Notes under the pieces: generated by a model
What the model was told of the DNA's origin: nothing
The model's input: only the letters and a program-made list of their open reading frames with translations
The model's database searches: none
Translations under genes and position numbers: made by a program
NCBI RefSeq assembly: GCF_001761485.1
Contig: NC_090770.1
Location: forward strand, 620,001-684,000
Source of the DNA: Yarrowia lipolytica
Lineage: Eukaryota; Ascomycota; Dipodascomycetes; Dipodascales
Direction of reading: 5' to 3'
DNA: 64,000 nt
In this document: one piece after another, positions 40,328 to 51,155 of the stretch
Layout of the letters: each line of letters begins with the position of its first letter
How positions within the stretch are numbered: the first letter of the stretch is position 1

Positions 40328-41299
40328 CTAAATGAGAGCGGCGAAGGCAGCAACGACGGCGACACCGGCAGCCAGCTGGGTGTTGAAAGAAGAGCCAGTG
40401 TTGGCCTGGTCAATACCGTTTCCATTGGGGATAGAGGGGCCCATGGTGGAGTTGGAAGGAGAGGACTTGGAAGGAGAGGAGTCGTCGGAGATGGACGAGG
40501 AGTCGTCGACGATGGAAGAGGAGTCGTCGACAACGGTGGAGTCGTCGGAGTCGTCGACGACCTGCTTGTCGGTGGTGTCGTTGACGATATCATCGTTGGA
40601 GTCGTCCTCAACGTTGGAGTCGTCCTCGACATTGGAGTCATCCTCGACGTTGGAATCGTCCTCGACGTTGGAATCGTCCTCGACATTGGAATCGTCCTGA
40701 GAATCACCGGTCGCCTCGGGCTTGGCATCGCCAGTGGCAGTGGGAGCGGCATCATCCTCGGCGGCAAAGTTGGGGGCGTTTCCGGCAAGACCAAGGTCCT
40801 GGGCAAGAGCCTGAACTCGCATGGTGGCTCGGCTCCACTGCTCGGGGATCTTGGGAGTCAGCTGGGGCAGGTTGGGGGTGACGATTGCCATAACTCGACC
40901 CAGGTTGTTCTCGACGTTGGCCATGGCCTTGGGAACATCGTAGTGGGGCAGGGCAGAGTGCAGACCGTTGGAGACCTTGGCGTAGTCGGGAGAGCCCTCA
41001 AAGGCAGCCAGGGACTGGCCGGCGGCAGACAGAAGCTCGGGCAGGTTGTCGTCGTTCAGGCCGGCCATGGCAACGGGCATGGCCTTGGAGAAGAGACCGA
41101 TCATGTCGGGGTTCTTGGTGACAACCTCCAGAACGGCCTGGAGCTCGGAGGTGGCCTGCTCGGGAGACACGGAGTCGTCCGTCTTGGCGGCAGCAATGCC
41201 GTCGACAATCTGGTTAGCCAGAGAGGCCACAATGGGGTTCTGGGCGGCAACAAGAGAGGCCAGAATGGCAAAAGTGGCGGAGGTGGAGAGAGAAACCAT
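40328..41299 (-). CDS. secreted GPI-anchored protein with DDSNVE repeats
   Basis: 323 residues. A signal peptide (MVSLSTSATFAILASLVAAQ) is followed by an Ala-rich helical domain to about residue 180. Then comes an acidic region with five or six exact DDSNVE hexapeptide repeats, DSS-rich sequence, and a GPI signal (SSFNTQLAAGVAVVAAFAALI). It is probably a plasma-membrane or wall mannoprotein. The globular part is not one I recognise. Codon use is strongly biased towards GTC, CTC, GCC and GAG, which suggests high expression. A TATATATA box lies about 55 bp upstream. Confidence 0.88.
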   Translation of the reverse strand: MVSLSTSATFAILASLVAAQNPIVASLANQIVDGIAAAKTDDSVSPEQATSELQAVLEVVTKNPDMIGLFSKAMPVAMAGLNDDNLPELLSAAGQSLAAFEGSPDYAKVSNGLHSALPHYDVPKAMANVENNLGRVMAIVTPNLPQLTPKIPEQWSRATMRVQALAQDLGLAGNAPNFAAEDDAAPTATGDAKPEATGDSQDDSNVEDDSNVEDDSNVEDDSNVEDDSNVEDDSNDDIVNDTTDKQVVDDSDDSTVVDDSSSIVDDSSSISDDSSPSKSSPSNSTMGPSIPNGNGIDQANTGSSFNTQLAAGVAVVAAFAALI

Positions 41300-41352
41300 T
41301 GTTAATGTGTTAGAAACGGCAGTGTTTGAAGTCCATGGAGCCCGCCACCAAG

Positions 41353-41362
41353 CTATATATAC
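41353..41362 (-). promoter_or_regulatory. TATA box of the DDSNVE-repeat GPI protein gene
   Basis: The sequence gctatatata lies about 55-60 bp upstream of the ATG at 41299. Confidence 0.5.
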
Positions 41363-42220
41363 CAGGGATTGGGTACAGTATCACTACTCCTCCGGGTGGC
41401 AGGGGTCAGGGGTGCCTGGCTTCAGGCAACTGCTGTAGTTTCGGGGCCATACTGTTCTCACTGGTCTAGTTACGGTTGCCATAGAACTGAATCGGCAACA
41501 AAGTCCCTCGTAATATGGCATAATCACATGACCTATCTAGGGTAGAAAAGCGGCATATCGTATCGTATGGTACAACTGAGTACTGAGTACATTTTTCTTG
41601 CACCGCACCTACTACTGCTCATCATCTCAGTACAGTAGTCTATGACGTTCTTGCGTTCCATTAGCATATAAAAAATAAAAAAGGTTTGTTACAAGTATCG
41701 TATAGTGCATACTACATAGTGTGCACTGTACGTATGGAAGGGGTTGAAGGAAGGCTGAACAGGGTGTTTCTAGGGTTTCTATTAATAGCCATGCATTAAA
41801 TGGCCCAATTTGCCGGGTTATTTGCTCCTTTCCACCTCTTCTTTCCTGTTCAGCTGCTATGAAACACCCCATATGCTCCCCTTGCTATACATGTCTTGCG
41901 GGTCTAAATTTGGGTGCATATGTTGAAAGTCGAAAGGGTCGAGAGAGAAAGAGTAGCTGGAGTGGGACCGAAATTGGACTAGAAACTCGTTTCGTTGTTG
42001 CAGAGTACGTGTACTTGTACTTGTACACTACTTTTTTTTTACTCGTACTGTACATAAACCGACAGTCTAGCACACATCCCTCTTGCATTATCTCCAGGTA
42101 ACTCCGACCATCCCAATTCGTCCAAGCCCTGCAGGGTCTTGCTCCGTGACAAGAAGGTGTAACGGTCGAATGAGTGGCGGAAGGGTGTCGTATTAGGTGT
42201 GAGACTAGGCGGACGGAAGG

Positions 42221-42306
42221 GTGTTATTAGTGGGTGTTATTAGTGGGTGTTATTAGTGGGTGTTATTAGTGGGTGTTATTAGTGGGTGTTATTAGTGGTT
42301 GTTATT
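42221..42306. repeat. 13-bp minisatellite (gtgttattagtgg), 6 units plus
   Basis: Exact tandem copies begin at 42221, 42234, 42247, 42260, 42273 and 42286, followed by a degenerate unit. Confidence 0.95.
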
Positions 42307-42635
42307 GAGTGACTGGAGCGTGTTGGTCTCTATGAACAAGACTTGAAGCCCAGGATGGTGAACGCCGCGAGTCGATCGACGGATGACCAGGAGCAATTTA
42401 CATACATACAAACCCATTGATTCTGTTTCGAAGCCTTGAGCCAGTAATCTGTTGGCCATCAGCACTCCCGTGCTGTACTATAGTGGTCGCTCAAACCACC
42501 CCGGCCAAACGGACCCTCAGGTAGTCGATGAGGTCCGTGACAAGTCCTCCCGGCCAAGCTGGTTTAAGGCTCGAGAAATGTTGGAGCTGTTTATGTCCCT
42601 CTTCGCCGTCTCCATAATAAAAGTTCGAGATACAG

Positions 42636-42735
42636 ACTGTCAGACAGTTAGACAGTCAGGCAGTCAGATTGTCAGATTGTCAGATTGTCAGACTGTCAGA
42701 CTGTCAGATTGTCAGACTGCCAGATTGTCAGAGAT
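42636..42735. repeat. 8-bp minisatellite (tcagattg/tcagactg), about 11 units
   Basis: Units alternate between tcagattg and tcagactg, flanked by variants with cagacagt. A related block of gacagactcc units follows to about 42805. Confidence 0.9.
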
Positions 42736-43194
42736 TATCTTTCTGACAGACTCTTTCCCGCAGACTCCCCGACAGACTCCGACAGACTCCGAAAGAAACC
42801 GACAGACTCTTCCCGAGGTCACGGACAGTCGTAGATGTAGGTTTATATTCTGTCTGACTTTTCATCACAACTGTTTATGAGTGAAGTGAGTAATCATCCA
42901 TCCACGTACATTCGTCTACTGTACGTACATTGGTCTACTCGCTCTTCTGATGGCGTTCGGAGAAACGGAGACTCGTGACTGCTGCTGTACGCGCTCCAGT
43001 CTGACACAATTACACCGATAATCGCTCAGGTCGTTGTCACTCGCCGAGCTCTTGTTTCCGTGTTCTGCCGGGTAACCGTCGGAAACCGAGCCGACGGTGT
43101 TGTGACATAAAACTAGGTTCGTCCGTCGGGCGGACCTGAGGAAACAGGAACACACGCGGCAAGGACGAGTCTCAAGCGGTGAAGAAATGTGCGA

Positions 43195-43405
43195 CCAGCA
43201 AAGATGGGGCAAAACGAGGCGAAAACGAGGTGAAAACGAGCGAAAACGAGGCAACAAGTGAGATGAAGAAGAGGCAAAAAGAGGCAAAAAAAGACAACAA
43301 GAATGATGAACAAGAGCCAACAAGAATGATGAAAAAAAGGCAACAAGAATGATGAAAAAAAGGCAACAAGAATGATGAACAAGAGCCAAAAAGAATGATA
43401 AAGAG
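43195..43405. repeat. purine-rich repeats (aaacgaggcg and aaggcaacaagaatgatgaa)
   Basis: First a series of gaaaacgag units, then about four units of ggcaacaagaatgatgaaaaaaa. The plus strand is more than 80 percent purine over 200 bp, which could allow triplex or unusual structure. Confidence 0.85.
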
Positions 43406-43923
43406 GCAAAAACAGACAAGAGAAGAGGGACTTGATCAACGAACGAGGTGAATTTGATTGAAAAGCAACGTACACTCACGTACGACACTCACGTACGGCT
43501 TGTGCCGGTTGTTTTCTCACAAGACACCCACTCGCACTACTGTAGCTACAATCTGCACCAACAAGCAATATCCATTCGCTTATGCGTGATTGGTGCAGAT
43601 AGGCCGTTTCGCCGACCTGGGGTAGGATACTAGTCTAGAGATAACCAAATATGAAGATGAAAAACCACCAACACAGATTACGAGCGTTTTTACCGTGAAA
43701 CAGACATGTCGTGGACTTATGGCTTCGCTTGGGACACCCTCAGACGGCTGTTTCTCCGCCGCCCATCTCCCATCTCGTCCTGTTTCAAGGTTGCAAGCGT
43801 GCATTATCAGCTGAAATGAAGCGGCCAAACTCTAAGCTCAGGACGCAGGTTGATCCGCGGCAGAGACCGGGCCAATCTTGTAGGCCCGATAAACACCCCA
43901 CGCGATTAGAGCCAGGCAGCTAA

Positions 43924-43932
43924 GATATAAAG
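43924..43932 (+). promoter_or_regulatory. TATA box of the xanthine dioxygenase gene
   Basis: GATATAAAG about 95 bp upstream of the ATG at 44025. Confidence 0.5.
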
Positions 43933-44024
43933 GTGAGCCATCCCGCAACTAGACCCCTCCTCCAAACGACACCAGTCACGACACTGACACCAAGCGCAGT
44001 CGCAACACTTACACAAACGACGAC

Positions 44025-45143
44025 ATGACAGCAGACACTCTCACGGCAATTCCTCTGCCCGACGCTCCTCTGGGAGCCACCATCCAGCTGCCCACCGGCA
44101 TCACCGATCCGGCGGATCTGAACGACGCCGACTTCCAGAAGCTCAAGGAGGCGCTCATGACATACTCCGTGGTGGTGATCCCCGACCAGGCCAAGCTCAA
44201 GCCATCGTCGCAGTACGCCATCACCAAGCGAATGGATCCTTCCTGCGGAGAGGGAGCATACGGCCACTCCAAGGAGTTCCGACACAAGCAGTCCGTGCTG
44301 GCCAAGGACGGTCATTCAGTGCCCCACCAGCCCCAGGTCCAGATTCTCGGCCAGGGAACCCACTACAACCACGAGGGCGTCGACCAGCTGACCCTCACCC
44401 ACCCCATCCACGACACCTTCCACAAGAACGTGCTCACCGACGAAGAAAAGGCCCAGGGATACACCCGGTTCTACCGATGGCACATTGACTCGGCACTGTA
44501 CGGACTTTCCCCCCCTGTCTGCACCACTCTGCTCGGAATCGACGTGCCCCCTTCCTCCAAGCACCAGAAGGTCAAGTACACCGACACCGGCGACGAGCTC
44601 GAGCTGACCCAGGCCGCCACCTGCTTTGTGTCTGGCGCCAATGCATTCAAGCTGCTGTCGCCAGAGGACCAGAAGCTGGCTTTGGAATCTACCGTCGTCT
44701 ACGCTCCCCACCCTTACATCTTCATCTCGCCTGCCAAGGCTACTGATGATGGTCTGACTATGGTCAGCGAGGGCAAGGAGATGGATCTCGAAAAGCTGCC
44801 CGAATGGGAGGAAAGCAAGGTCAAGCGACTGCCCATGGTCTGGACCAACCCCGTCACCGGCGAGCATCATCTGCAGGCCCACGGCTGTTGTGTCCACAAG
44901 ATTGAGCGAAAGAACGGCGAGGTTTTGCAGCTCGAGGACGCTCGAAAGGAGTTGTATCGAATCATGCGACCCAACATTGATCCCAAGTACGTCTATGCCC
45001 ACTCGTGGAAGGCCGGCGATCTGGTGCTGTTCCACAACCAGGGTGTTTGGCACTCCGTCACCGGTCAGTTTGCTCCTGACGAGAAGCGACTCATGCACCA
45101 GTGCAACATTGCTTCTGGAGTTGATCCCGTGTGCAACGCCTAA
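44025..45143 (+). CDS. alpha-ketoglutarate-dependent xanthine dioxygenase (XanA type)
   Basis: 372 residues, a cytosolic Fe(II)/2-oxoglutarate oxygenase of the TauD superfamily that converts xanthine to uric acid in purine catabolism. The metal ligands are visible as HID in YRWHIDSALYG (His153, Asp155) and the distal His343 in GVWHSVTGQF, followed by the Arg of PDEKR (about 355) that would bind 2-oxoglutarate. Length and the HSKEFRHKQS block fit the fungal XanA group. Fungi with XanA can use xanthine without, or alongside, the molybdenum enzyme. Regulation by nitrogen source is likely from the family, but no element is identified here. Confidence 0.92.
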   Translation: MTADTLTAIPLPDAPLGATIQLPTGITDPADLNDADFQKLKEALMTYSVVVIPDQAKLKPSSQYAITKRMDPSCGEGAYGHSKEFRHKQSVLAKDGHSVPHQPQVQILGQGTHYNHEGVDQLTLTHPIHDTFHKNVLTDEEKAQGYTRFYRWHIDSALYGLSPPVCTTLLGIDVPPSSKHQKVKYTDTGDELELTQAATCFVSGANAFKLLSPEDQKLALESTVVYAPHPYIFISPAKATDDGLTMVSEGKEMDLEKLPEWEESKVKRLPMVWTNPVTGEHHLQAHGCCVHKIERKNGEVLQLEDARKELYRIMRPNIDPKYVYAHSWKAGDLVLFHNQGVWHSVTGQFAPDEKRLMHQCNIASGVDPVCNA

Positions 45144-45513
45144 TTTATGAGATTGATTTATGTATTCATGTAATAATTTATTCGTGTTAAGATGATAATG
45201 GGTACAGGCAAAAGTACATACTGTACTCGCGTAGAAAATCTGTTCCACATAACCCGTTTTTTATGGGTCTTTCTTCGACCATCTATAGTACTTGGGACGG
45301 ACAGAAGTCTTCGTCCAGCTTATCGTGTTGACGGGGTCTCATGTCCACTTGGTGTTGGTGTTGGTGTTGGTGTTGGTGTTGATTTGGTCAGAAAGTTTCA
45401 CTACAACACTCAGCGACCCGTGTTTGTAGAAACCACCAACGGCACGTACAAGTACGATATGATTAAATAATGCATTCTATGTTAATGTTGCGGTAGCTGC
45501 TACCATGGGACAA
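45144..45513. other. intergenic between convergent genes
   Basis: Holds a (ggtgtt)5 repeat at 45353-45380 and one TACAAGTA near 45445. No gene seen. Confidence 0.55.
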
Positions 45514-46614
45514 TTAGGACTGTTCAGTGGACGCAGACGCAGACGCAGACGCCGACGCCGGAGCAGAAGCATCTGTTGTCGATGCAGACGCCGAAGCAGA
45601 AGCCTCTGCGGATGCAGGCTCAGTAGAAGCGGAATTGGACATGTCTGGAGGCTGAGGAGTTTCCGAGTCCAGCTTCTGCTTCTTTGCGTCGCCCTCTCCC
45701 TGCTCCTTAAGCTTGCGTTTCAGCAATCTCGCCTTGGTTTTCTCCACGTCACACGACCGCAGCTTCTTTCCAATCTCCTGCACATACTCCTTGGTCGGCT
45801 TGTCCACCTTTTGCAGCATGTCAACGCACTCCTGAACCAGCTTTGTGGTCAGGTTGAACTGCGCTGGGTCGCTCATCTTCACTCGCAAATACTGCTCGGT
45901 TATCTGGCTATTTGTGCACATCATGGCCGCGAGCGAGATTTGCGGAGGGGTAAAGAGGAAATTTGCGTCGGTTAGAAAGCTCAGAGACACGTACTTTCTG
46001 GCTCCATCGTACAGAGACCCGACTGTCGAGGCAGGAACGTGGGGCAGCGACGTCTGGATGTCGAGATAGAAGCCATGCAAGGGAGTGTATGCGCTCTGGG
46101 CGCTCAAAGAAAACAGCATCGACTGCATCACCACAAACTCGAGTTGCAAAACGTCCTTGGCCACCGCTCCAGTGTATTTGCAGAACTGGTTGATGGAAAA
46201 GAAGTGATTCTCGGCTTTGGTGGCCAAAAAGAAACACGTATGCAAGACCTTGACGGGGTCACTGTACACCATGACGGAGTTGATGAGGAAAAACTTTTTG
46301 AAGAAGAGTACAGCTGTTGCCTTCACTTTAGAAGGTAGATTGAGAACTTGGGCAATTCCCTCGCTCTGAGAACACATGTAATTGACCATGGTAAGTTCCT
46401 CGTCAACAGAGAGGATTTTGGCCATGGCGGGATCGAGATCCGCCGCTAGAAACGACTGTTTGACAAACTCGCGGCCGTTGGTGTTGGTTTGAAGCCGTCT
46501 AGCTGCCAGTTGCGTCGGCGTAAACGACCATTTTTTGAACTGCGACGATTGCCGGTAAATATCGTCGTCCGTGACCGTTTTTGTGGCCTTGGATGATGCT
46601 GTAGTGCTTGTCAT
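45514..46614 (-). CDS. CCL1: cyclin H homologue, TFIIH kinase subunit
   Basis: 366 residues. The N-terminus has the cyclin H-specific start DIYRQSSQFKKWSFTPTQLA, in which yeast Ccl1, fission yeast Mcs2 and human cyclin H all agree. The first cyclin box spans about 70-165 (VKATAVLFFKKFFLINSV, then KVLHTCFFLATKAENHF) and the second about 170-265. A Lys-rich helix and an unusual Ala/Ser-repeat tail (ASASASAS) end the protein. Ccl1 activates the kinase Kin28, which phosphorylates the RNA polymerase II C-terminal domain within TFIIH. The gene is divergent from SLA1. AACCCTAA lies about 94 bp upstream of its start. Confidence 0.93.
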   Translation of the reverse strand: MTSTTASSKATKTVTDDDIYRQSSQFKKWSFTPTQLAARRLQTNTNGREFVKQSFLAADLDPAMAKILSVDEELTMVNYMCSQSEGIAQVLNLPSKVKATAVLFFKKFFLINSVMVYSDPVKVLHTCFFLATKAENHFFSINQFCKYTGAVAKDVLQLEFVVMQSMLFSLSAQSAYTPLHGFYLDIQTSLPHVPASTVGSLYDGARKYVSLSFLTDANFLFTPPQISLAAMMCTNSQITEQYLRVKMSDPAQFNLTTKLVQECVDMLQKVDKPTKEYVQEIGKKLRSCDVEKTKARLLKRKLKEQGEGDAKKQKLDSETPQPPDMSNSASTEPASAEASASASASTTDASAPASASASASASTEQS

Positions 46615-47293
46615 TGAATGAGTATTGTAGTGTATTGATGCTGCTTAGTTCTGTTTCGAATCTTGATTCAGAATTATGTAAGCTGCGATGGGAAGGCTTG
46701 ACCGGGGTTAGGGTTGGTTTCATTCTAAAAATTAAAAAAATAATTTTAGACGGTGAGACTTTAAACACGTGATCTGTATACAGCTCAAGTAGTACATACG
46801 GGTAGTAGCGCTAGTTGCAGCTGTACACCTTTGAAGAAAAACGGCGGGATTGTTGATAAGCTTAGTAAGCAAAACGAGCCGAGTCCGTTGGGTCCTCCGG
46901 TCGCTTATTAATCCAAGGGAGTGGAGTGTGCACAGCCCTGGGCAGGTTAGGGCTACATGCATGAGTTGCGTGGCTTTAACGATTATGTACTCGCACTGTA
47001 CTAAAGAGGTTGGGGGCAGAGATGAGGTGTCACGTGTGTGGGGGTGTAGTTGTGGTTTGTTTTGTGTAACTTGAGACCGGTCGCCAAAAAGTATTTAATC
47101 TCTCTGTTTCCCGCGGTTTTCTGCTACCCTTATCGCTTGATGGCTTGTGCTCTGGTGCATCACTTTGTTGAGCCAATTCACTCACGCTGTATAGCTACTC
47201 CCACACACCTCCCACCACATAAGCTCACAACCATTGCTGTGCGCATCTGACAAGTCATCAACATAGCTCTGGCCCAGCATCGCGACATCGACA
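46615..47293. promoter_or_regulatory. divergent CCL1/SLA1 promoter region
   Basis: 679 bp. Contains TTAGGG at 46708-46713 and 46947-46952 (Tbf1-type on the CCL1 coding strand) and CACGTG-containing sites near 46767 and 47030. No other gene. Confidence 0.6.
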
Positions 47294-50200
47294 ATGCCGT
47301 CTCTGTTCCACGGCGTGTACCAAGCGCTCTACGACTATGAGGCTCGTACGGAGGACGAATTGACCTTTTCCGAGAACTCGCTTCTCTACCTTTTGGAAAA
47401 GTCGTCGACCGACGAGTGGTTAAAGGCCAAAAAAGCTGGACCTGCGGGCACCAACGAAATCGGACTGGTTCCCTTGACTTACATTGAGCCGGCGCCGGCC
47501 AAACGACAAGCCTATGCTCTTTACGACTACGACAAACAGACAGAGGAGGAGCTGACCTTCAAGGAGGGAGACGCACTGACAGTCTACGATGACAGTGACA
47601 GTGAATGGTTGCTGGTGTGCCGCGGAGGAGACGAGTACGGATTTGTGCCTGCAAACTACACCGGCGACGCTCCGCCATCCGCGGCCCCTGCCCCCGTGGC
47701 TGCTATTCCCACGCCTGTTGCCGCCATTCCCACCCCCGCTGGCCAACCGACGACGCCCATCACCAAAGACTCACCACTACCTCCTCTTCCAAAGGATGCC
47801 TTCCCCCCGCCCCCACAAGCGTACCGACCGCCTGCCTCGACCACCCATGCGTCCACCGAGCCCGTCTACGCCAACGGACGGGACGAAGAGTCTCCCCCTC
47901 CCATGCCTGCCCGACCAGGCGGAAGCGGAAATGGAAGTGGACGGCCCTCTTCGGGAGCAGGCGACAGCCGAAGCCGAGGCTCGTCCGTGTCTCGATCTCG
48001 AAACGCTTCCTCTGCAAATGACAAGCCTTCCTCGTCTTCTGCCAACTTCTTCACATGGCCTGTCCAGGAGGTGGACGGACGGAAAAAACGAAAAGCGACT
48101 CTGGCGATTGGCAACGGCATGATCATGTTCTCCCCGGAGCGATCGTCCGGACAGCCCCAACAATGGCCAGTCAAGGATCTCGTTAACTACAACAGCGAGA
48201 AGAAACATGTGTTTCTAGACTTTAAGCACCCCACCGTCTCGTTTGATCTGCACCTGGGAAGCAAAGATACCGCTGACGAGGTGATCTACGCCCTTGGCGA
48301 ACTCGCAGGAGCCTACAACTCTTCGGGACTCACCGAGGTAATGATGGCAGCCAACTCGGCCGGCCAGAAGCTCGGAAAGGTGCTGTACAAGTTTGACGCT
48401 CAGGGTCGAGACGAGGTGTCTGTGGAGGAGGGCGAGAATGTGTTCATTATAGATGACACAAAGAGCCGGGACTGGTGGATGGTGAAAAACTCGTCTGGAG
48501 TCGCTGGTGTCGTCCCCAGTAGCTACATTGAGATTGCGCCCAGCGAAAAGACCCTCAAAAAGGTAGTTGACCAGCAGAGGAAGGCCAGCGGCTCGTCGCG
48601 TGATAAATCACGTGACCGATCCCGTGACGACCGGTCTCGAGATCGAGCGGACAAGCGATCGTCTCGATCTTCCAGAGACGCTCCCAAGTCCAAGCCTGAT
48701 CCTAGAAAGGTGCGAACTTGGACCGATCGGTCCGGTGCATTCAAGGTAGACGCCGCTCTGCTTGGATGTGTGGACGGCAAGATCCATCTGCACAAGGTCA
48801 ACGGTGTCAAAATTGCCGTGGCCTGTTCCAAAATGGCCATTGAGGACTTGGAGTATGTGGAGGACGTGACGGGCGTTGATCTGGAGGAGGACAAGCCCCT
48901 TTCTCGAGATCGGGGCGGATCTTCGCGAGACCGACGACGGTCCACCTCTCGGTCCGACCGGCGAAAGTCGTCATCGGGAGCAGCGTCTTCTGCAAACGCT
49001 CCCAAGCCAACTCCCGAGTCGGACTACGACTGGTTCGGATTCTTTTTGGATTGTGGAGTCGACGTGCATGCCTGTCAGCGATATGCCACCTCGTTCACAC
49101 GAGATCAGATGGACGAGTCGATTCTGCCTGAAGTGACTCCCTCCACTCTGCGATCTCTGGGTCTCAAGGAAGGTGATATTCTGCGAGTCACCAAAAAGCT
49201 TGACGAAAAGTACGGTCGAAGCGGCACTGGTACTTCTGCCAGCACTCCTGTGGGCGGCAACCCCTCCGGTGGCCTGTTCTCAGACACCACTGGTGCTCTG
49301 AAGAACAACACCAGCAAGACTCTTACCAAGGCAGACGATACCGATCCCTGGTCGTCTCTGGATAAGCAGCAGGCTCCTCCCCAGCAACAGGCGCCCCCAG
49401 TTCAGCAGCAGCCCCCCGTTCAGCAGCAGCCTATCCAGGCTCAGCCCACAGCTCCTATTCAGCAGCAGCCCATTCAAGCTCAGCCTACTGCTCCCATCCA
49501 GCCTGTTCGAACCGGCTCCATCAACGATCTGATGAACATCAAGCCTCTGCAGCCCACCCCGACATCTTCCAACCTGCAGACACAAGCTACTGGTGGTATC
49601 ATGCAGCCCATCCAGCAGCAGTACACCCAGCAGCCAATGTCCCAGTCCACGAGTGCTCTCCCTCAGCAGAGCATGAACACCGGCATTCTTCCCCAGACCA
49701 CTGGGCCACTACAACAGTCTCTTACCGGATCTGCTCCCGTGCAGAATCCTTTCCTAACTGGTGGTCCCAACACTCTTCTCAGTCAGCAGACTGGTGGGCT
49801 GGTTGGTGTCCCCACCGGCGGTCTTGTTGGTGTCCCCACAGGTGGACTTCAGGGCGTTCCTACCGGTTACACTGCTCAGAATGTTCTTGGCATGAACCAG
49901 CCTGCAAACACGGGCGGGTACTCCATGAATGCCATCACCAACGCTCTTGCCGGTGCTTCCCTCAACAAGCAGCAGCAGCAGCAGCAGCCCATGGTCCAGC
50001 AACTTACCGGAGGCAGCATGTTTGGCCAACAGCCCATGCAGCAGCAGCTGACGGGCTCCAGCATTTTCCAGCAGCAGCCCATGCAACAGCAGTTCACCCA
50101 GCAACAACCAATGCAACAGCAGTTCACTCAACAGCAGCCAATGTCGCAGCAGCTCACTGGTGGCAGCATTTTCAATTCTCAGCCGCAGCAGCCTTTTCAG

Positions 50201-50724
50201 CAGCAGCCTATGCAACCTCAGCAGACTTCCTTCCAGCAGCAGCAGCCCTTTTCCACTGGAGCTTCTGCTTCGCCGTTTGGAAGCCAGCCTACTACTCCTT
50301 TCGGACAGCCCCAGCAGTCTGCCGGTTTGAGCTACTTTAACAACATCCAGCCTCTGCAGCAGCAGCAGGCGTTTGGTCAACAGATGCAGCCGCAGCAGAC
50401 CTTCCAGCCGCAGCAGCCTTTCCAGCAGCCTTTCCAGCAGCCTTTCCAGCAACAGCAGCAGCAGCCTTTCCAGCAGCAGCAACAACAGCCTTTCCAGCAG
50501 CAGCAGCAGCAGCCCTGCAGCAGCAGCAGCCGTTTGGTGGCCTGCAGTCGCAGCCTACCGGCTTTGGTTTTGGAAACAGCTCGTCACCCTTTGGAGGCAT
50601 GCAGTCTCAACAGACCGGAGCACCTTCCACTTCTTTTGGTCAGCAGCCGCTACAGCCCACCGCCACGGGTCGTCAGCGAGCCAACCTGGCCTCTGCCACT
50701 CCTAACAATCCCTTTGGTTTTTGA
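47294..50724 (+). CDS. SLA1: actin cytoskeleton-regulatory endocytic adaptor Sla1, frame-shifted near the end
   Basis: Sla1 couples NPFxD cargo, clathrin and Las17/Arp2/3 at endocytic sites. Domains: SH3 at 5-67 and 72-125; a Pro/Ser-rich linker; a PH-like domain at about 248-342; a third SH3 at about 360-415; an RD/RS-rich linker; SHD1 (KVRTWTDRSGAFKVDAALLG) at about 473-531; SHD2/SAM-like at about 578-642; then a Gln-rich tail with many LxxQxTG repeats, the targets of Prk1/Ark1 kinases. In the CAG-rich tail at 50513-50515 a C run is one base short relative to the surrounding reading. After it the original frame gives an unrelated tail to 50758, while the adjacent frame carries further LxxQxTG-like motifs and the family-typical end ATPNNPFGF, stopping at 50724. 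Either a sequence error or a truncating allele. Confidence 0.93.
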
Positions 50725-51083
50725 GAGGCTATGTATGAATAATGTTATGATAATGTAATTGGCGACTTGTATGTGAATGGACGAGCTAATTGAAAATGTG
50801 TAACAGGTATTTTGATAACCAGAATGTATAATCTCATGTGACTTACAGTTGCTGCCATCAAGATTAAATAGATTAATAAATGATTTGTAACAGCAACAAC
50901 AATAATGGGCATTTTTACTCCTCTAATCTCCAAACCGAGGTGTAGTTGCAGCAGTCAAAATTACGGTTTGGAAACAACATTAAGGTTTTATTGTCTAACA
51001 GAAACTGCATTTTGAAACTTTGGGGTCACGTGACCCGTGAGTCATGTTGAAACCTCCATTGCGATGTAGCCAACCCATCACGG
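50725..51083. other. intergenic, SLA1 3' end to tRNA
   Basis: AT-rich 3' region of SLA1. Contains the perfect 14-bp palindrome GGGTCACGTGACCC at 51023-51036, about 50 bp before the tRNA. Confidence 0.6.
51023..51036 (+). promoter_or_regulatory. GGGTCACGTGACCC palindrome upstream of tRNA-iMet
   Basis: A perfect 14-bp palindrome around CACGTG (51027-51032), ending 47 bp before the tRNA. It resembles a Cbf1-type or general CACGTG factor site. Confidence 0.55.
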
Positions 51084-51155
51084 AGCGGCATGGCGCAGCG
51101 GAAGCGCGCAGGGCTCATAACCCTGATGTCCCTGGATCGAAACCAGGTGCCGCTA
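51084..51155 (+). tRNA. initiator tRNA-Met (CAT)
   Basis: 72 nt without an intron. Acceptor AGCGGCA pairs with TGCCGCT, discriminator A73. The A1-U72 pair is the eukaryotic initiator hallmark. The D arm reads TGGCGCAGCGGAAGCGCGCA (A box), the anticodon arm CAGGGCTCATAACCCTG with anticodon CAT, and the T loop has the initiator form GGATCGAAACC (AUCG in place of T-psi-CG). A T8 run directly after it (TGTTTTTTTTGC) is the Pol III terminator. Confidence 0.97.

Larger units (their letters stand above)
41363..43923. other. 2.6-kb intergenic, minisatellite-rich
   Basis: No gene supported. GTAC/TACTTGTA words at 41690-42020, then three unrelated repeat arrays (listed). The open frames that cross the arrays are products of the repeats. 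Confidence 0.55.

Noticed and set aside
40304-41305. 333-residue plus-strand frame opposite the DDSNVE-repeat GPI protein
   Set aside because: Repeat and codon-bias shadow of the minus-strand gene, which has a signal peptide and GPI signal.
44316-45248. 310-residue minus-strand frame opposite the xanthine dioxygenase gene
   Set aside because: Codon-bias shadow; the plus strand has all catalytic residues.
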